A stretch of 64,000 bases of DNA from Dallia pectoralis (taxonomy: Eukaryota > Chordata > Actinopteri > Esociformes > Umbridae), in contig CM055753.1 of the NCBI GenBank assembly GCA_029465975.1, positions 5,474,133 to 5,538,132 on the forward strand. Reading direction: 5' to 3'. Positions 38,416 to 51,563 of this stretch are shown piece after piece. The position numbers were made by a program, and so were the translations under genes. Position 1 is the first letter of the stretch; every line of letters begins with the position of its first letter. The notes under the pieces are model-generated. The model saw only the letters and a program-made list of their open reading frames with translations. It had not been told where the DNA came from and made no database searches.

Positions 38416-38975
38416 TGTGTGCACTCGTATGTGTGTGTGTACGAGTATGTGCATCCTGTGTCTGTCTGTGTGTGTGTGTGTGTGTGTGTGCACTCGTATG
38501 TGTGTGTGTGTGTGTGTGTGTGTACAACTATGTGCATTCTGTGTCTGTGTGTGTGTGTGCACTTGTATATGGGTGTGTGTGTGTGTGCACTCGTATGTGT
38601 GTGTGTGTGTACGACAATGTACATCCTGTGCATGTTAGTGTGTCTATGTGTGTTTAGGGCAGACTGCCGTTTGGTATCCATTGGGGAGGGGCAGTGTGAG
38701 TCCATGCTGACTGGGCATTCAGAGCTTTAGACGGAGGACTTATCGTATTACTTCATACCACGTCTTCCTAATCTCTTTACAAGAAGCCTGGATCATCAGG
38801 ACAATGCTGTATTATATTAATATAGGCTGGAGCAGTTGACATATTCACTGTGGTTATCCTCTCCAGATCCCGGCTGAGCCTCTGTTTATATAGCCGGCTG
38901 TAGTCCGGAAGGCTTCAGTCACCGGGACACTGTGAGCATCTCCCACATGGAGCAGGGCTCCTTTATAGAGTGGGC

Positions 38976-39016
<41 letters not shown>

Positions 39017-41078
39017 CACATGTCGAGACTCACCTCACGTCGCATGGCACAATGAACCGTGATGATGACACAGCCCTGGACAGAGTCGAAAACCGCAAAC
39101 AGCACCTGTTGACAGGAACACGTGGTAAACCACAGTGATTTGTGATGATGTGTGTGTGTGTGTGAGGACAGTGTACCTGGAATAACGTGGAGCGGCGGTC
39201 AGTTATGGCCAACACAGCAGACATCCATGTCAGAGCCAGTAGGGGGAGCACTACACAGGAACTCCATAAAGATGCCCTGAGAGACAGAAGACAGAGGGAG
39301 AGAGGGTGAGAAGAGAGGGTGAGAAGAGAGGGTGAGAAGAGGGGGAGAGGGTGAGAAGAGGGGGAGAGGGTGAGAAGAGGGGGTGAGGGTGAGAAGAGGG
39401 GGTGAGGGTGAGAAGAGGGGGTGAGGGTGAGAAGAGGGGGTGAGGGTGAGAAAAGGGGTGAGGGTGAGAAGAGGGGGTGAGGGGGAGAAGAGGGGGTGAG
39501 GGAGAGAAGAGGGGGTGAGGGAGAGAAGAGGGGGTGAGGGAGAGAAGAGGGGTGAGGGAGAGAAGAGGGGGTGAGGGAGAGAAGAGAGGGAGAGAGAGGG
39601 AGAGGGGGAGAAGTGGGGGTGAGAAGAGGGGGAGAGAAGAGAGGGAGAGGGGGAGAAGAGGGAGAGAGGGAAAGGACAAGTGGGAGAAGGGTATGAACAG
39701 GGGGAGTGCAGAGAGAGTGAGAGAAGGAAGATGAGAGGGAGAGAAAGTAAGTGAGGAAGAGATGGAAGGGAAAAAGGAGAGGGGGAGATTGGAGGAGTGA
39801 GGGGAGGGTATTCAGCCTCTAGAATCTAGGACGACAACGCTATTATCACACCCACACGCACACACACGCACACACACACACACACGCACACACACACACA
39901 CACACACGCACACACACACTTCAGGTGTGTGAAGAGGCATAGAAAAAGCTACTTTCCAAAGAGTGTGACCGATGCAGAACATGAACATGTGACAGACAGT
40001 TGACTGACAGCTGTCTAGAAGAGCACTGCTGGTGTGAACCCAGCCTAGGAGAGAGGGAGTGTGTGTGAGAGAGATAAAGAAAGGGAGAGAGTGTGTGTGT
40101 TAGGGTGAGATAAAGGCAGTGTGTGGGATGTGTGTGTGTGTGTGTGGGGGGGTCTGTGTGTATGTGTGTGTGTGTGTGGGGGGGGTTCTGTATGTATTGG
40201 TTGTATGTGTGTGGACTGTGTGTTCAGGGTGGGTATTCAGCTGTGTTCAGGCTGTGTGTTCAGGCTGTGTTAAGGGTGTGTGTTTATGTTGTGTGTGTGT
40301 GTGTGTGTGTGGACTAACATGGCGCTGCTGGCTGTAGAGCTGGAGAGAGCAGTGCTTGAGATCACACCACACTTGGAGCATTTCAGGAGCAGTCTGCTAC
40401 GGGACGCTTCCACTGGTAGGCTTCAGGACACACACACATGACAGGGGGCAGGACACACAGACACACACACACACACACGACAGGGGGCAGGACACACACA
40501 CACACACACGACAGGGGGCAGGACACACACACACACACACATGACAGGGGGCAGGACACACACACACACACACACGACAGGGGGCAGGACACACACACCC
40601 ATGACAGGGGGCAGGACACACACACATAGAGACACATAAAAACACACAAACACACACTCGCCCAAAAACACATATACACATACACACACACACACACACA
40701 TAAAAACACACACACACACAGACACATAAAAACACAAACACACACACACACACACACACACATAAAAACACAAAGACACACACACACATAAAAACACAAA
40801 CACACAAACACACACATAAAAACACACACAAACACACACATAAAAACACACACACACAAACACACACATAAAAACACAAACACACACACACACACATAAA
40901 AACACAAACACACACATAAAAACACAAACACACACACACACACATAAAAACACAAACACACACACACACATAAAAACACAAACACACACACATAAAAACA
41001 CAAACACACACACACACATAAAAACACAAACACACACACACACACACATAAAAACACAAACACACACACATAAAAACA

Positions 41079-41124
<46 letters not shown>

Positions 41125-41742
41125 CAACAAGTAATGAGAACAATAAGGCCGATTGATAAATTCCCACCAGTGTGATTGTAAAGGATGCCAGTGTGGCCCA
41201 GAGGGACAGACATTAGAGACACAAGAACACAGACAGAGGGAGAGGAACACAAAAAAAAGAAAAGGAGAGAAAAGAAAGAAGAAAATAAATTAACAAACCT
41301 CAAAGTAGCAGCAATGGACAACAAGTCAGAATATGAAGATCGTGACATAATGAGGCGAAGGAAATGAAAGCGAGAGAGAGAGAGAGAGAAAAGGGAGGGA
41401 GGGAAATGGACGAGAGAGGAAGAGATGGAGAACAGAGAGGGAAATTAAAAAGGCAGAGAGAGCGAGAGAGAGAGGAAATGGAAATAGCGGGAGTGAGAAA
41501 GGGGGAGAAAGAGCGACCATGAGAAAGAAGGAGGAGAAAGAGTGAGGGAGAGAGGAGGAAAAAGAGTGAGGGAGAGAGGAGGAAAAAGAGTGAGGGAGAG
41601 TGAGGGAGAGTGGAGGAAAAAGAGTGAGCATGAGAGAGACGGAAAAAAAAGTAGCAACACCGATAAGCTTTAAATGGCTAACGTTGATTAATAAGCACCA
41701 ACAAAGAGACAGATGGGAACTGCCAGAACCAACTGTCTTCCT

Positions 41743-41773
<31 letters not shown>

Positions 41774-43053
41774 ATTTCTCTCCACTAACTATATAATGAG
41801 TAAGTATAAGTATGTACAGGAGCAGCCATTAGTTCAGCAAGTTTTCCTGTTATTCACCAGTCTAGTTATTCTTAACCGCGTAGACGACCAGCTATCTACA
41901 GCTCAGGTTTGACAGTTAAAGGTTGACACATTAGTAGATACCAAACAAGGTCTAGGAAATATGACCAGCAGTCGGGGACACAAGTTATAAAGTCGATGTA
42001 CTGTAGATAATAACAAGAAAAAGTCAAACCTAAAAGAACGAGAAAGAGCTATGTTTGAGTGGAATAGCTAGCTGAAACCATCTAGGATTGTGTTTAGATG
42101 ACACTTGGATGGAGCCAGTTCCGTTCAGCCACCGTCCACTCCCGGACATGTCAAATGCGTACGCTGGCCCTTTAAACAGTGTCTCAAAGGATGATGGGAT
42201 ATGGTAAACCAGATGGTCTGAATCCTGGATGCCGATTGGCTCGTATACCGCGGCTGTGACGTGGTGTGACTGTTTTTACTGGTGTAATTGCATTGGATGC
42301 CGGGTAATAAGGACAATCTGACATATGGTTTCTATGCTGAGGGGTTTGCTTACTGCTGAAGTGAAGCACGCCAGAGGCTTGATCGACTTTCCGAATGCTC
42401 CTCTTAACATTTGAATCCAGACACGGGAAACGCTCTCTCGATCCGTACGTGCTTCGTTGTTGACTAAGAACGGTACCTCTCCTCTCATCAGAAACTGGTT
42501 ACAGAGGCCGCTGAGGTCAGACAGTGAGACTGCACCACTTGGCCGTTAAGGGAAGACTTACTTGTGCCCCTGTGTGTGTGTGTGTGGCGGGGTGTGTGTG
42601 TGTGTGTGTGTGGCGGGGGAGTGTGTGTGTGGCGGGGGCACTGCACAGTGCAGAATGATGGGGCAGTGCGTAGCGTGGCTATGCCACATTAGCCTCACAG
42701 CACATCTCATTGACTTAGATCCATCCACATCCCAACAGCTTCATAAAGAAATACATTAATACTAATGACAACGTGTCCTATTAGCAGGGGAATGTATTAA
42801 CTGTGTGTCTTTACATGTGTGTGTGTGGGTGTGTGTGTGTGTGTGGGTGTGTGTGTGTGTGTCTCTGAAGCCCATTGAAGCAGATATTCCACCATAGGAG
42901 TCAGTGTCTGCAGGGTGGTGCAAGGATTTAGCCGGAGGATGGATGGTGTTTGTGGACTATAAGCATGTTCCTGTACATCGTGTGTGTGTGCGTCTGTGAT
43001 TCCTTTTTTTGATTGAGTGTTGTTATCTGTTTATTTTTGTGTGTGTGTTGTCA

Positions 43054-43093
<40 letters not shown>

Positions 43094-46000
43094 ACTGCTT
43101 TAATCCCCACAGAGGCTTGGTGAGACAAATGCCACCCAGCCGTCAGAGACAGAGAACGATATACCATTAACCCTCACAGCGGACGGCAACAGCATTGATT
43201 TGAATTAGAACACATCACAGGACAATGGAGAGCTCAGAGAAGAGAGAAATCAAATCAATTTACAAGGAAATGGAAGCATGGATTTGGCTGGGAGGACATT
43301 GGAATCTCCACTCATTGGATTAGTACCGATGACAAATAACTACTGATGGAATTACACACCAGGGAGGAGCAGAAAGCTCTCAACTATACTGGTTGTTTGT
43401 TTGTGCGTTTGGGGGTCTGTGTGTGTGTGGTCTGTGTGTGTGTGTGTATGGGTCTGTGTGTGTGTGTGGTCTGTGTGTGTGTGTGTGTATGGGTCTGTGT
43501 GTGTCTGTGTGTGTGTGTGTGTGTTTGTGTTGGGGTGTGTGTGTGTGTGTGTGTGTGGGTCTGTTTCTGTGTGTTCATGTAATGTGGCTCAATATCATAT
43601 CAAAAAATGTTGTGATTGTAGTTTTGAAATGTTTTATTGGTGTGACTGTCAGGTTCTGGCAGCCTGCGGTGCCAGTGAATCAAACGCCCTGTCTCGTTCA
43701 TTTCATCACAGGCACCTGTTTTCTTTGATTATCGCCCGCACCTGTTCCCCACAAATCCTATTTAAAGTCCCAAATGTTCCTTGTCGGTCTTTGTATCCGT
43801 TTACCCACATGTAACGTTGTTCTGTCCTGTCTGGTCTTTTTGTTGTGTTCCCGTCTCTCCGAGTTAATTTATCCGATCTTCTGTTTTTGCTTTCGGTACA
43901 TTCTAGTTCATTTATTAAATATCCTTCGTTCTGCCAGTGAACGCGTCTCGCCTCGACGTCAGTGTTACAATGTAAAAACACAGACACATTTGGATTTAAG
44001 TACGTACTCCACATGTATCCGGAAATGTCTGTAAGGAAATATACTTCTATTTATTATCCAGGTGGGTTAACAAGGCGAGGAGGACATTTGCACGTATTTG
44101 GCACCAGCACTCTCATTCTGGGCTCTTTTCATGATGAAAAACAACATGTTGCACACCAAACCCTCCCGGAACAGATTTATTGAGGGTCGAAAATGTTTTA
44201 AATCAAGATAATTGGCGAATGACGGCCCGTTCGTTTTTCCTCCCCCGTCCGGTTGCAGCTGGTGCGTGGAGACGTGCAGGGCGTTTCTGCGTGTGCTGAT
44301 GAATAGGTTCCCATTAGATCCATTGGTTCCTACTGCAGTAAGGGAAGTCTAGTTATTAGCAGCTGTAGCTGGCAGCATGCAGACTAATCAATGGTCTGCG
44401 GGACGCGATAATACCCTGGAATTGGAAGTAGGTAGCTAAATAAGTTGAGAAACACACAGTGTCTGCGTATATCACATGACCAGATCTGTGAAAAGGCCTG
44501 CGTAAAGGCCTGCGTAAAGGCCTGCGTACATTTGTTTTATACTCCACGCTATGACGGATAAACGGCCAGCCATCCTGGAACTTTGCAAAAATTATCAATT
44601 CTATTTTTGTTTTATACCGATTTTAAAGTTAGCTTTCCACTTGAAAATACATGTTTCCATGGCTTGATGAGAGAAATAAAACCCTGTTTTTTCTTAAAAC
44701 TAATGTTAAACAGTGGATATTCCTCTGCTAGGCACATAAACAGGGCAGGTTTAGAGTGAATGGTCCATGCATGGATTGAGCTGGTGTAAAAGACCGTGTT
44801 TTATAGTTTGAGGTTTAGTCAACCCCTACCTACCCAGCTCTCTGCTTTTTAGACTTGTCCGAGATGCCGTCTCGAGACATGAGCTTGTTGAAGACCACAA
44901 TACCGATCAGCATGTTCACCTGAAAAAGACAGAAAGACAGAAGAAGAGAGTCAGATTTCCAGTGTCTATCCTGACAGCGGAGTTCTTGTATCCTCAGATT
45001 TACTTGTTTAATAAACATGGGTAAAACATCCATGAATTACTTGACAAGAGGTGTCTAGGGGCAATGGAGTCAGCGGTTACATTTACATACACTGCTGCTT
45101 TGCCTGGGTTTATCTTAACCATACAGAATGCATATATCTCTCCCGTATTTCCTAAATACTTTTACTTTAACCCTTCTCATCGATTGCATAGCCCATGCTA
45201 ATCTTCACATGTATCGGCCATGCTAATCTTCACATGTATCGGCCATGCTAATCTTCTTATGTATCGGCCATGCTAATCGATACATTTATCGGCCATGCTA
45301 ATCTTCTTATGTATCGGCCATGCTAATCGATACATTTATCGGCCATGCTAATCTTCTCATGTATCGGCCATGCTAATCTTCTCATGTATCGGCCATGCTA
45401 ATCTTCTTATGTATCGGCCATGCTAATCGATACATTTATCGGCCATGCTAATCTTCTTATGTATCGGCCATGCTAATCGATACATTTATCGGCCATGCTA
45501 ATCTTCTTATGTATCGGCCATGCTAATCGATACATTTATCGGCCATGCTAATCTTCTCATGTATCAGCCATGCTAATCTTCACATGTATCAGCCATGCTA
45601 ATCTTGTCATGTATCGGCCATGCTAATCGACACATCCTTTGCTTGGACCGCGCTAACGTTCTCATCTCTTCCAGAAGCTTTGCTCATCATCCGCCTCCAA
45701 TTCACGTACACACCCGCATGTCGTCTTTCACTTCGCACATCCCGTAAACAACACGCGTACACGTTTGCGTTCACTTCCCTGCCAGTCAATGTGCTAGTCC
45801 TAGTCAGTCTCAACATAGTCTTCGTTGAAGACTCAACTCTTCAGTAGGGTCTATAATTCAATGTAGCCTGGTCCAGAGCGGTGAAGGGAAATGGCAAGGC
45901 GCTGGACTGACAAACTATGTTGTGGTCTCTGTCTGGCAGACTCCTCTTTCCCCAGTGGAATACCCTCTCTCCAATACTTATACGGGGGGTTTCGGGGGGG

Positions 46001-49000
46001 GTGGGGGGGGGTTTCTGGGCGCTTACTCAGGCTCTCCCATGATGTTTCCAAGAAGGCTGCATCACATCAATTCCTGTCAGGCTTTTCGACGTGCCCGACG
46101 TGTCAAGACTTTTCTGTCTGGTCTAAAGTGGGTGGCGTTGTTTCCTGCCTGGTTGGCCCCATGTCCAGCTTATGGTGGAGATACGCTGCGTCCTGACCAC
46201 CACTGTCTCAGTATCCGGTATCTATGCTGCAAATATGTTTAATTTCGAGGCTTTGTTTGTGTTTTCCTTAAAATACGCTGTAATTTTTTACGTTATGTAA
46301 AAGAAAGATATCATCTCGTCAAGAAATACACAGGCCATCTTGTCATGAAATTGATTATTGTCAATGCAATTACTAGTTCTGTTCTCATCACAGTACCAGT
46401 CAGAATGTCAAATGAAAAACTCTCACCCTTCGAAGCACATCAAAGTCATTAAGCCATCAATGTAGAACATTTTAAGTTATGGAATCTGATTCTATTAGCT
46501 AATTAGCCAGACACGTGTCTAGATGTGACGAACCTATTTTGAACATGCCGGTGAACCGGTGGTATGGATGAGAACATGTTGGACTAATGTACAACTACGT
46601 GGATGATCTTAATTGGTTTATACAGATCTATTTACCTCATATAATGATCTGCTAAAATGGTTGACCCTAGCATGAGTCCTCGGTTGGCCTTAAAAAAAAG
46701 ATACCCATTTTAGAACTGTGGTTTAAAGGATAACCGATGAACTTCTTTATTTGCTATTTTTACTAATCTTAAATGTGGAATAGCATGTTTGTTATAAGTC
46801 GCGATTGCGCAATTTCATTTCATCACAGAGTCTAGTTTATCTGTTCGTTGTTGCGTGTTTGTTTTATGTTTGATTTAAATAAACACTGGCTTTTTGAGTC
46901 AAAAACAATCCTGCTGGTATCTGTAATAAAACGATAAATTACTGATACATTACCCTTTTCTGTAATAATCATCCGCAGAAAAGGACTAAAATATCAATGC
47001 AGTTGTGTAAATTGATAATGCATCTGCTATTTACATGTCTAACGGTGTCTGCAATCACCTACATCTAGCTGATGTTGAAACGAGGCGTCAGGCAGATAAA
47101 TCAAGGTCAGACTGGAGCAGCGTTCTGAAGGGACGGGATGGGACGGTCACTGTGATCAGTTCTAAAAAGCGGTGCTACTTTTGCACGGTCACTGAGTTCC
47201 CTCGTTAAACGGTCTGGGACGTGGTGCTAAAAGGACGCCAGGCCACACTGTGTCCTCAGACTCTCTGACAGAACACTTTCCATACAAATAACATACAACA
47301 TCAAACGGAGGTCTCTACCACAAACGCATACAGAGATATTCATTAGACCACCTAAGAACCGCACAAACCAACACGATGCGTTCAGATCTTGTTGGTTTCC
47401 TTCTGAGTCTTTTCCCTGTGCCCACCCCCCACCCCCATCACCGCCACCACATCGGATCTTAACTAAGCCGCCTTACAGCTGTGATCACACTGGTGAACAC
47501 CACACAACACAGCGAAGCTTCACCACGAGTATGTTTTACCATCTGGGATTTCTGGCCATCTGGGAAATAGTCCACACGAGTGACCCGTTTCCACTAGTGA
47601 CCCGTTTCCACTAGTGACCCGTTTCCACTAGTGACCCGTTTCCACTAGTGACACGTTTCCACTAGTGACCCGTTTCCACTAGTGACCCGTTTCCACTAGT
47701 GACCCGTTTCCACTAGTGACCCGTTTCCACTAGTGACCTGTTTCCACTAGTGACCCGTTTCCCATCATTCTTATCCAGTTTTCCCATCTCTTTTGCTCTT
47801 TGTTTCCTTTACTCTCTCTCTCCGACCACCATCTTTAATCTCAACCTCAAACTGCTTTCTCGTTCACTCCTCGTCACTCCCTCTTTCCTTCACTCCCTTT
47901 ATACTTTAACCTCTCACTCTCTCACTCATCTGACACAAACCCTGCCTCCCTGAATTCAGCTACAATCCCACCTTTCCTGCTACATGTTGGTCTACTCTTA
48001 CAGCTTGCCAGAGAGAAGAGAATCCCACTGGAACATTGTGCAGATACTTAAAAAGGCACTCATTATCGCTGCACCCTGCGTCTATTTAATGTCGGTATGG
48101 CTCCTGTAATATTTCTCCTAGTCACCATTACTCTATTAAATCTATGTCCTCTGTTTACAAGAAAAATCCCTTGTTTCACTTGAATGCAACATGTATTCCT
48201 CATTCGCGTCTTCTGTGGTTTCCATAGTTCCCATTTCTACTGCAACCACTCACACCCCTCTGATATCTGCAGTGTGTTCTGTTTGGTGGACGCTTTAACG
48301 ATAACAAAGGCACTCACAAGGAACCCGTTTGAGTCAAACCATCTAACGGCCAAAAGAGTAACCTTTATTTATGCCTGCGTGTTCCTGCTAAAGTGTCATG
48401 TGTGGAATTGAAGGAGACGGTACCAATGAGTGTTAAAAATATATATATATCTTTAGCGATTTGGTAGCATTAAACCGGTTAAACTAGCTAATCAAATGTT
48501 TATTCGTGTTAAATATACAGTTACAATCTAAATCTAGTGTTAATTGTTTAACTGACAGTGCCAATGTTAAGAACGCTTGCCTTTTGATGGATCGAGAGTT
48601 TTTTGTGCACGTTCATATAAAAGTAGTTAAAGAGATTTCCCATGTAACATACTATGAAAATGAACATGAAAATAAAAAAATATATATTATAGACTGTATT
48701 GGCTTAAACACTTGCCAAATTCTGACCAAAACTACTAGTAGATTACTGCAGGTAGATTGACTCCAAAGAAAACAACATTCCAGACAGTGAGACACGGCTA
48801 CAAAAACACAACACCTGATTATTATGGGTTGTCACACTGACAGGAAAACACATTCACCAGACAACCGCAACACAGGAGCTAGCTGGGAGAGCTGACCTCT
48901 CACAAAGTTAACGACAAGATAAGGCAAAAACTCCTCTGACTCCAACCCCAACACACACCTTGTAATTGCTACGCCCGTTTACACTATCACAAACACGCCG

Positions 49001-51519
49001 TCCATACGCTACAACCAGGATTTGAACCCGCGCAACGAGGTAGCTGTGGTTGCGAGGCAATTCTTCATTCAAACTGCGTCATTTCAAAGAAATCTATTGT
49101 GCCTTTCTAGTGTCAACCTGAGTCTCTCTATCCAGCCTCGTTGCCTTGGGGAAAAGGCCGAGCCCCGTTATTGGCAGGAGGCAAGATGAATTATGTATGG
49201 TAATAATTAGACGTTCGTCCTGAGGAAATTGTGCAATCCTCTGATGCGCGGCGTTTCAATTAAACCTGTTTGTTTTGATGTAGTTCTCCAAACACAACAC
49301 GATGGGAACTGGGAACTCACACCAACTAGGGGAAGACTCACCAACCGCAAACACCTGGTCTACACTTTCTATAACTCACACTAAACACACACACACACAC
49401 ACACAGGGCTGTAATATAGTGTCTGTGTTTATCCAGGCTATTAATAGGCGTATTGACACTGGGATTGGGTACAGTCACTAATCCTACGATCAGCCGTGGA
49501 GCACAGGAGATACATCAGTAAGAAAACCACAAAGACATTGTCACACCGGTGCTCTGGCACTGGTTCCATGATGCTACGGCTTTGTGCTAATGCCTTTCTA
49601 ACCCAAACTATGGGAGCGAGATCTCTATTTATTATTATTACTTTTAGTAACATGCAACACGGCGGGACAACAAAGTTTCTGAATCCGTCAATAAAAACAT
49701 GTACCAGAAGACAGAGTCAATTGGGTTAAAGGTCAATGGTAGCTCCTAGAATACTGCTGTGTAGAATCTGCTTGGTTCCTCTGTATAAGTTCGCCCCAGT
49801 GTTACGTGACGCAGGGTTTTCTCAAAAGAACCCCGAATGCCAAATCAACGAATACCTGAGTATTTTCATCGTCATATACTTCCTTGCTGTCCTCGAAAAG
49901 GTCTACGTCTAAAAACAAACGTTGTTCAACCTCTGGGCGCATCTAAACACTGTGTCGTTCGACCACCACCCCCAGATCTAAATCACAGGTATTCCCGAAC
50001 GACAGCCACACTGATCAATGTGCACACAAGTGGACTCACCAGCACAATGACAGCCGCCGGTCCGACGAAGGCATAGAGAAGCCCACCTTCCAGGGACAGC
50101 CAACAGCTGAGGCGGTAGAGGAGGGGGGGGGGAAAGTCATTAACATCTGTCGTACATAAGCTGTGTTCTGTAAAATGCATTTTAGTCTGTTTAATTTTCC
50201 AAATGACTAGTTCCCTGGAGGAGCCACTCCATTAAGAGTCTTCAGGGGTTCCGAAGACTTCCGAAGAAGAAGAAAAAAAAAACACACTGGCAATTAAATC
50301 ATATAGCGTATTTACTTTACTTTACAACGAATTGAGATAAAATAAAAAATACGCAGTTCAAACATAAATTACTCCGGTGGAGAATATTTAATAAACACAT
50401 ATTTCTGACACTGTGAAAGTGCTTAATGAATAGCACTACGTTCACTGGAAAAGACATTAGCTCTAAGAAAAAAGCTGCTGGTTGTTAAGTAATGACAATC
50501 ACAGGTCTTAGGTAAATGATGTAAAAGGTAATACTCACTAGCTGGGTGTGCCGTAACCTCTGGCTCTGGTGAAACCTACGGACACAGCTACAACGAGGGC
50601 TGGGAGGCCTACAAGAGGGAAGACATAAACATGGAGAGATGGTCAAACGAGGGAGAGAAGGAAGCATTTATCCGTCGAGTTGTATCCTCTTAACCGGCTG
50701 TTTTGGAACCTCTTCTTCACACCCCCGGCCGTTCTATTTTCAAGTGGCATTTGAGAGCTGGCTCATCTGAACGAACCTGTCAACAAACAGCCAATCCCAT
50801 CACCAGCTGACTCAGGTGAGCTAATTAAAGGCCACGACAAAATAGCTGCGGGTCCCCGGATGAGGTTCGAGAGCCATTGCTCTTGACAATATATCATCGG
50901 CGCAGTGCGTTATTTCGCAACAACAACAACAACAACACGGACCTCTGAGTGGAATATAATAAGCCACGGTTGACTAATATGCAGCCGGACATGGCGTCAC
51001 GGGTTCATGAATACGAGCTCTGCCCGAGGCAGGAGAAGTGAATGGAGTACGGCCGACGCCAGCTGTGCTCGTGTACTCGGAGTGGTCCCCTAGCAACGGA
51101 TGCTGTGTCTCCAGGAGACGGTCCTCTGTAGTTGACTTCCTCGGGCCGCTGATGTGTCTGTGGCATTTGTCTGGGGCCATCGGGTCACGGAATTAATTGT
51201 CCATCCGTTTAGCTCTCTTTGTGCCTGTTAGCCCGCGCATGTGTCCGTATGTGTGTGTGTGTGTGTGTGTGCGCGCGTGCGCCTGTGTGACTGAGTGTGT
51301 TTGTGTTTGTGACTGAAAGATGCTAGGCTCTTAATGAGCTTGGCTCTGAAATATTCATGTAATTAACCAAGCTGTGATTATGCCAGCAAATGCAATTAGA
51401 ACATCCCACATTAACAAAAGAGACGTGGTGTGACTGGCTGGGGTGCTAACTTGACAAAGTACACTGCCCTTCCAAACACTAATACAGCACGGGAACACAC
51501 GCACGCACACGCACACGCA

Positions 51520-51563
<44 letters not shown>

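Larger units (their letters stand above)
30558..39033. other. adgrb2 intron, 8.5 kb, dominated by tandem repeats
   Basis: Six arrays (30590-31172, 32955-33270, 33688-34036, 34430-34607, 34670-35640, 36272-38095) plus a GT block make up more than half of it. The AT-rich interval 31173-32950 and the intervals 34037-34430 and 35641-36270 show no exon or recognisable transposon. Confidence 0.75.
39277..44833. other. adgrb2 intron, 5.6 kb
   Basis: No exon seen. The extra loop-3 segment of human BAI2 would be expected here and was not recognised. Contains the repeats at 39295-39680, 39855-39919, 40430-41122, GT blocks at 42570-42640, 42818-42862, 43053-43090 and 43415-43575, and an LTR-like segment at 43647-43969. 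The interval 41660-42560 shows nothing recognisable. Confidence 0.7.
44920..50039. other. adgrb2 intron, 5.1 kb
   Basis: No exon seen. Contains the 25-bp array at 45190-45640, the 17-bp array at 47577-47762 and a strongly G-rich patch at about 45986-46012. Remaining sequence is AT-rich without recognised genes. Confidence 0.75.

Noticed and set aside
39230..39250. CTCF-like GCCAGTAGGGGGAGCA
   Set aside because: It is the antisense of codons for the conserved TM6 segment (LPLLAL), so its sequence is explained by coding constraint.
40383..41348. Minus frames of up to 321 codons rich in CVCVFMCV
   Set aside because: Translation of CA repeats; three overlapping frames are open for the same reason.
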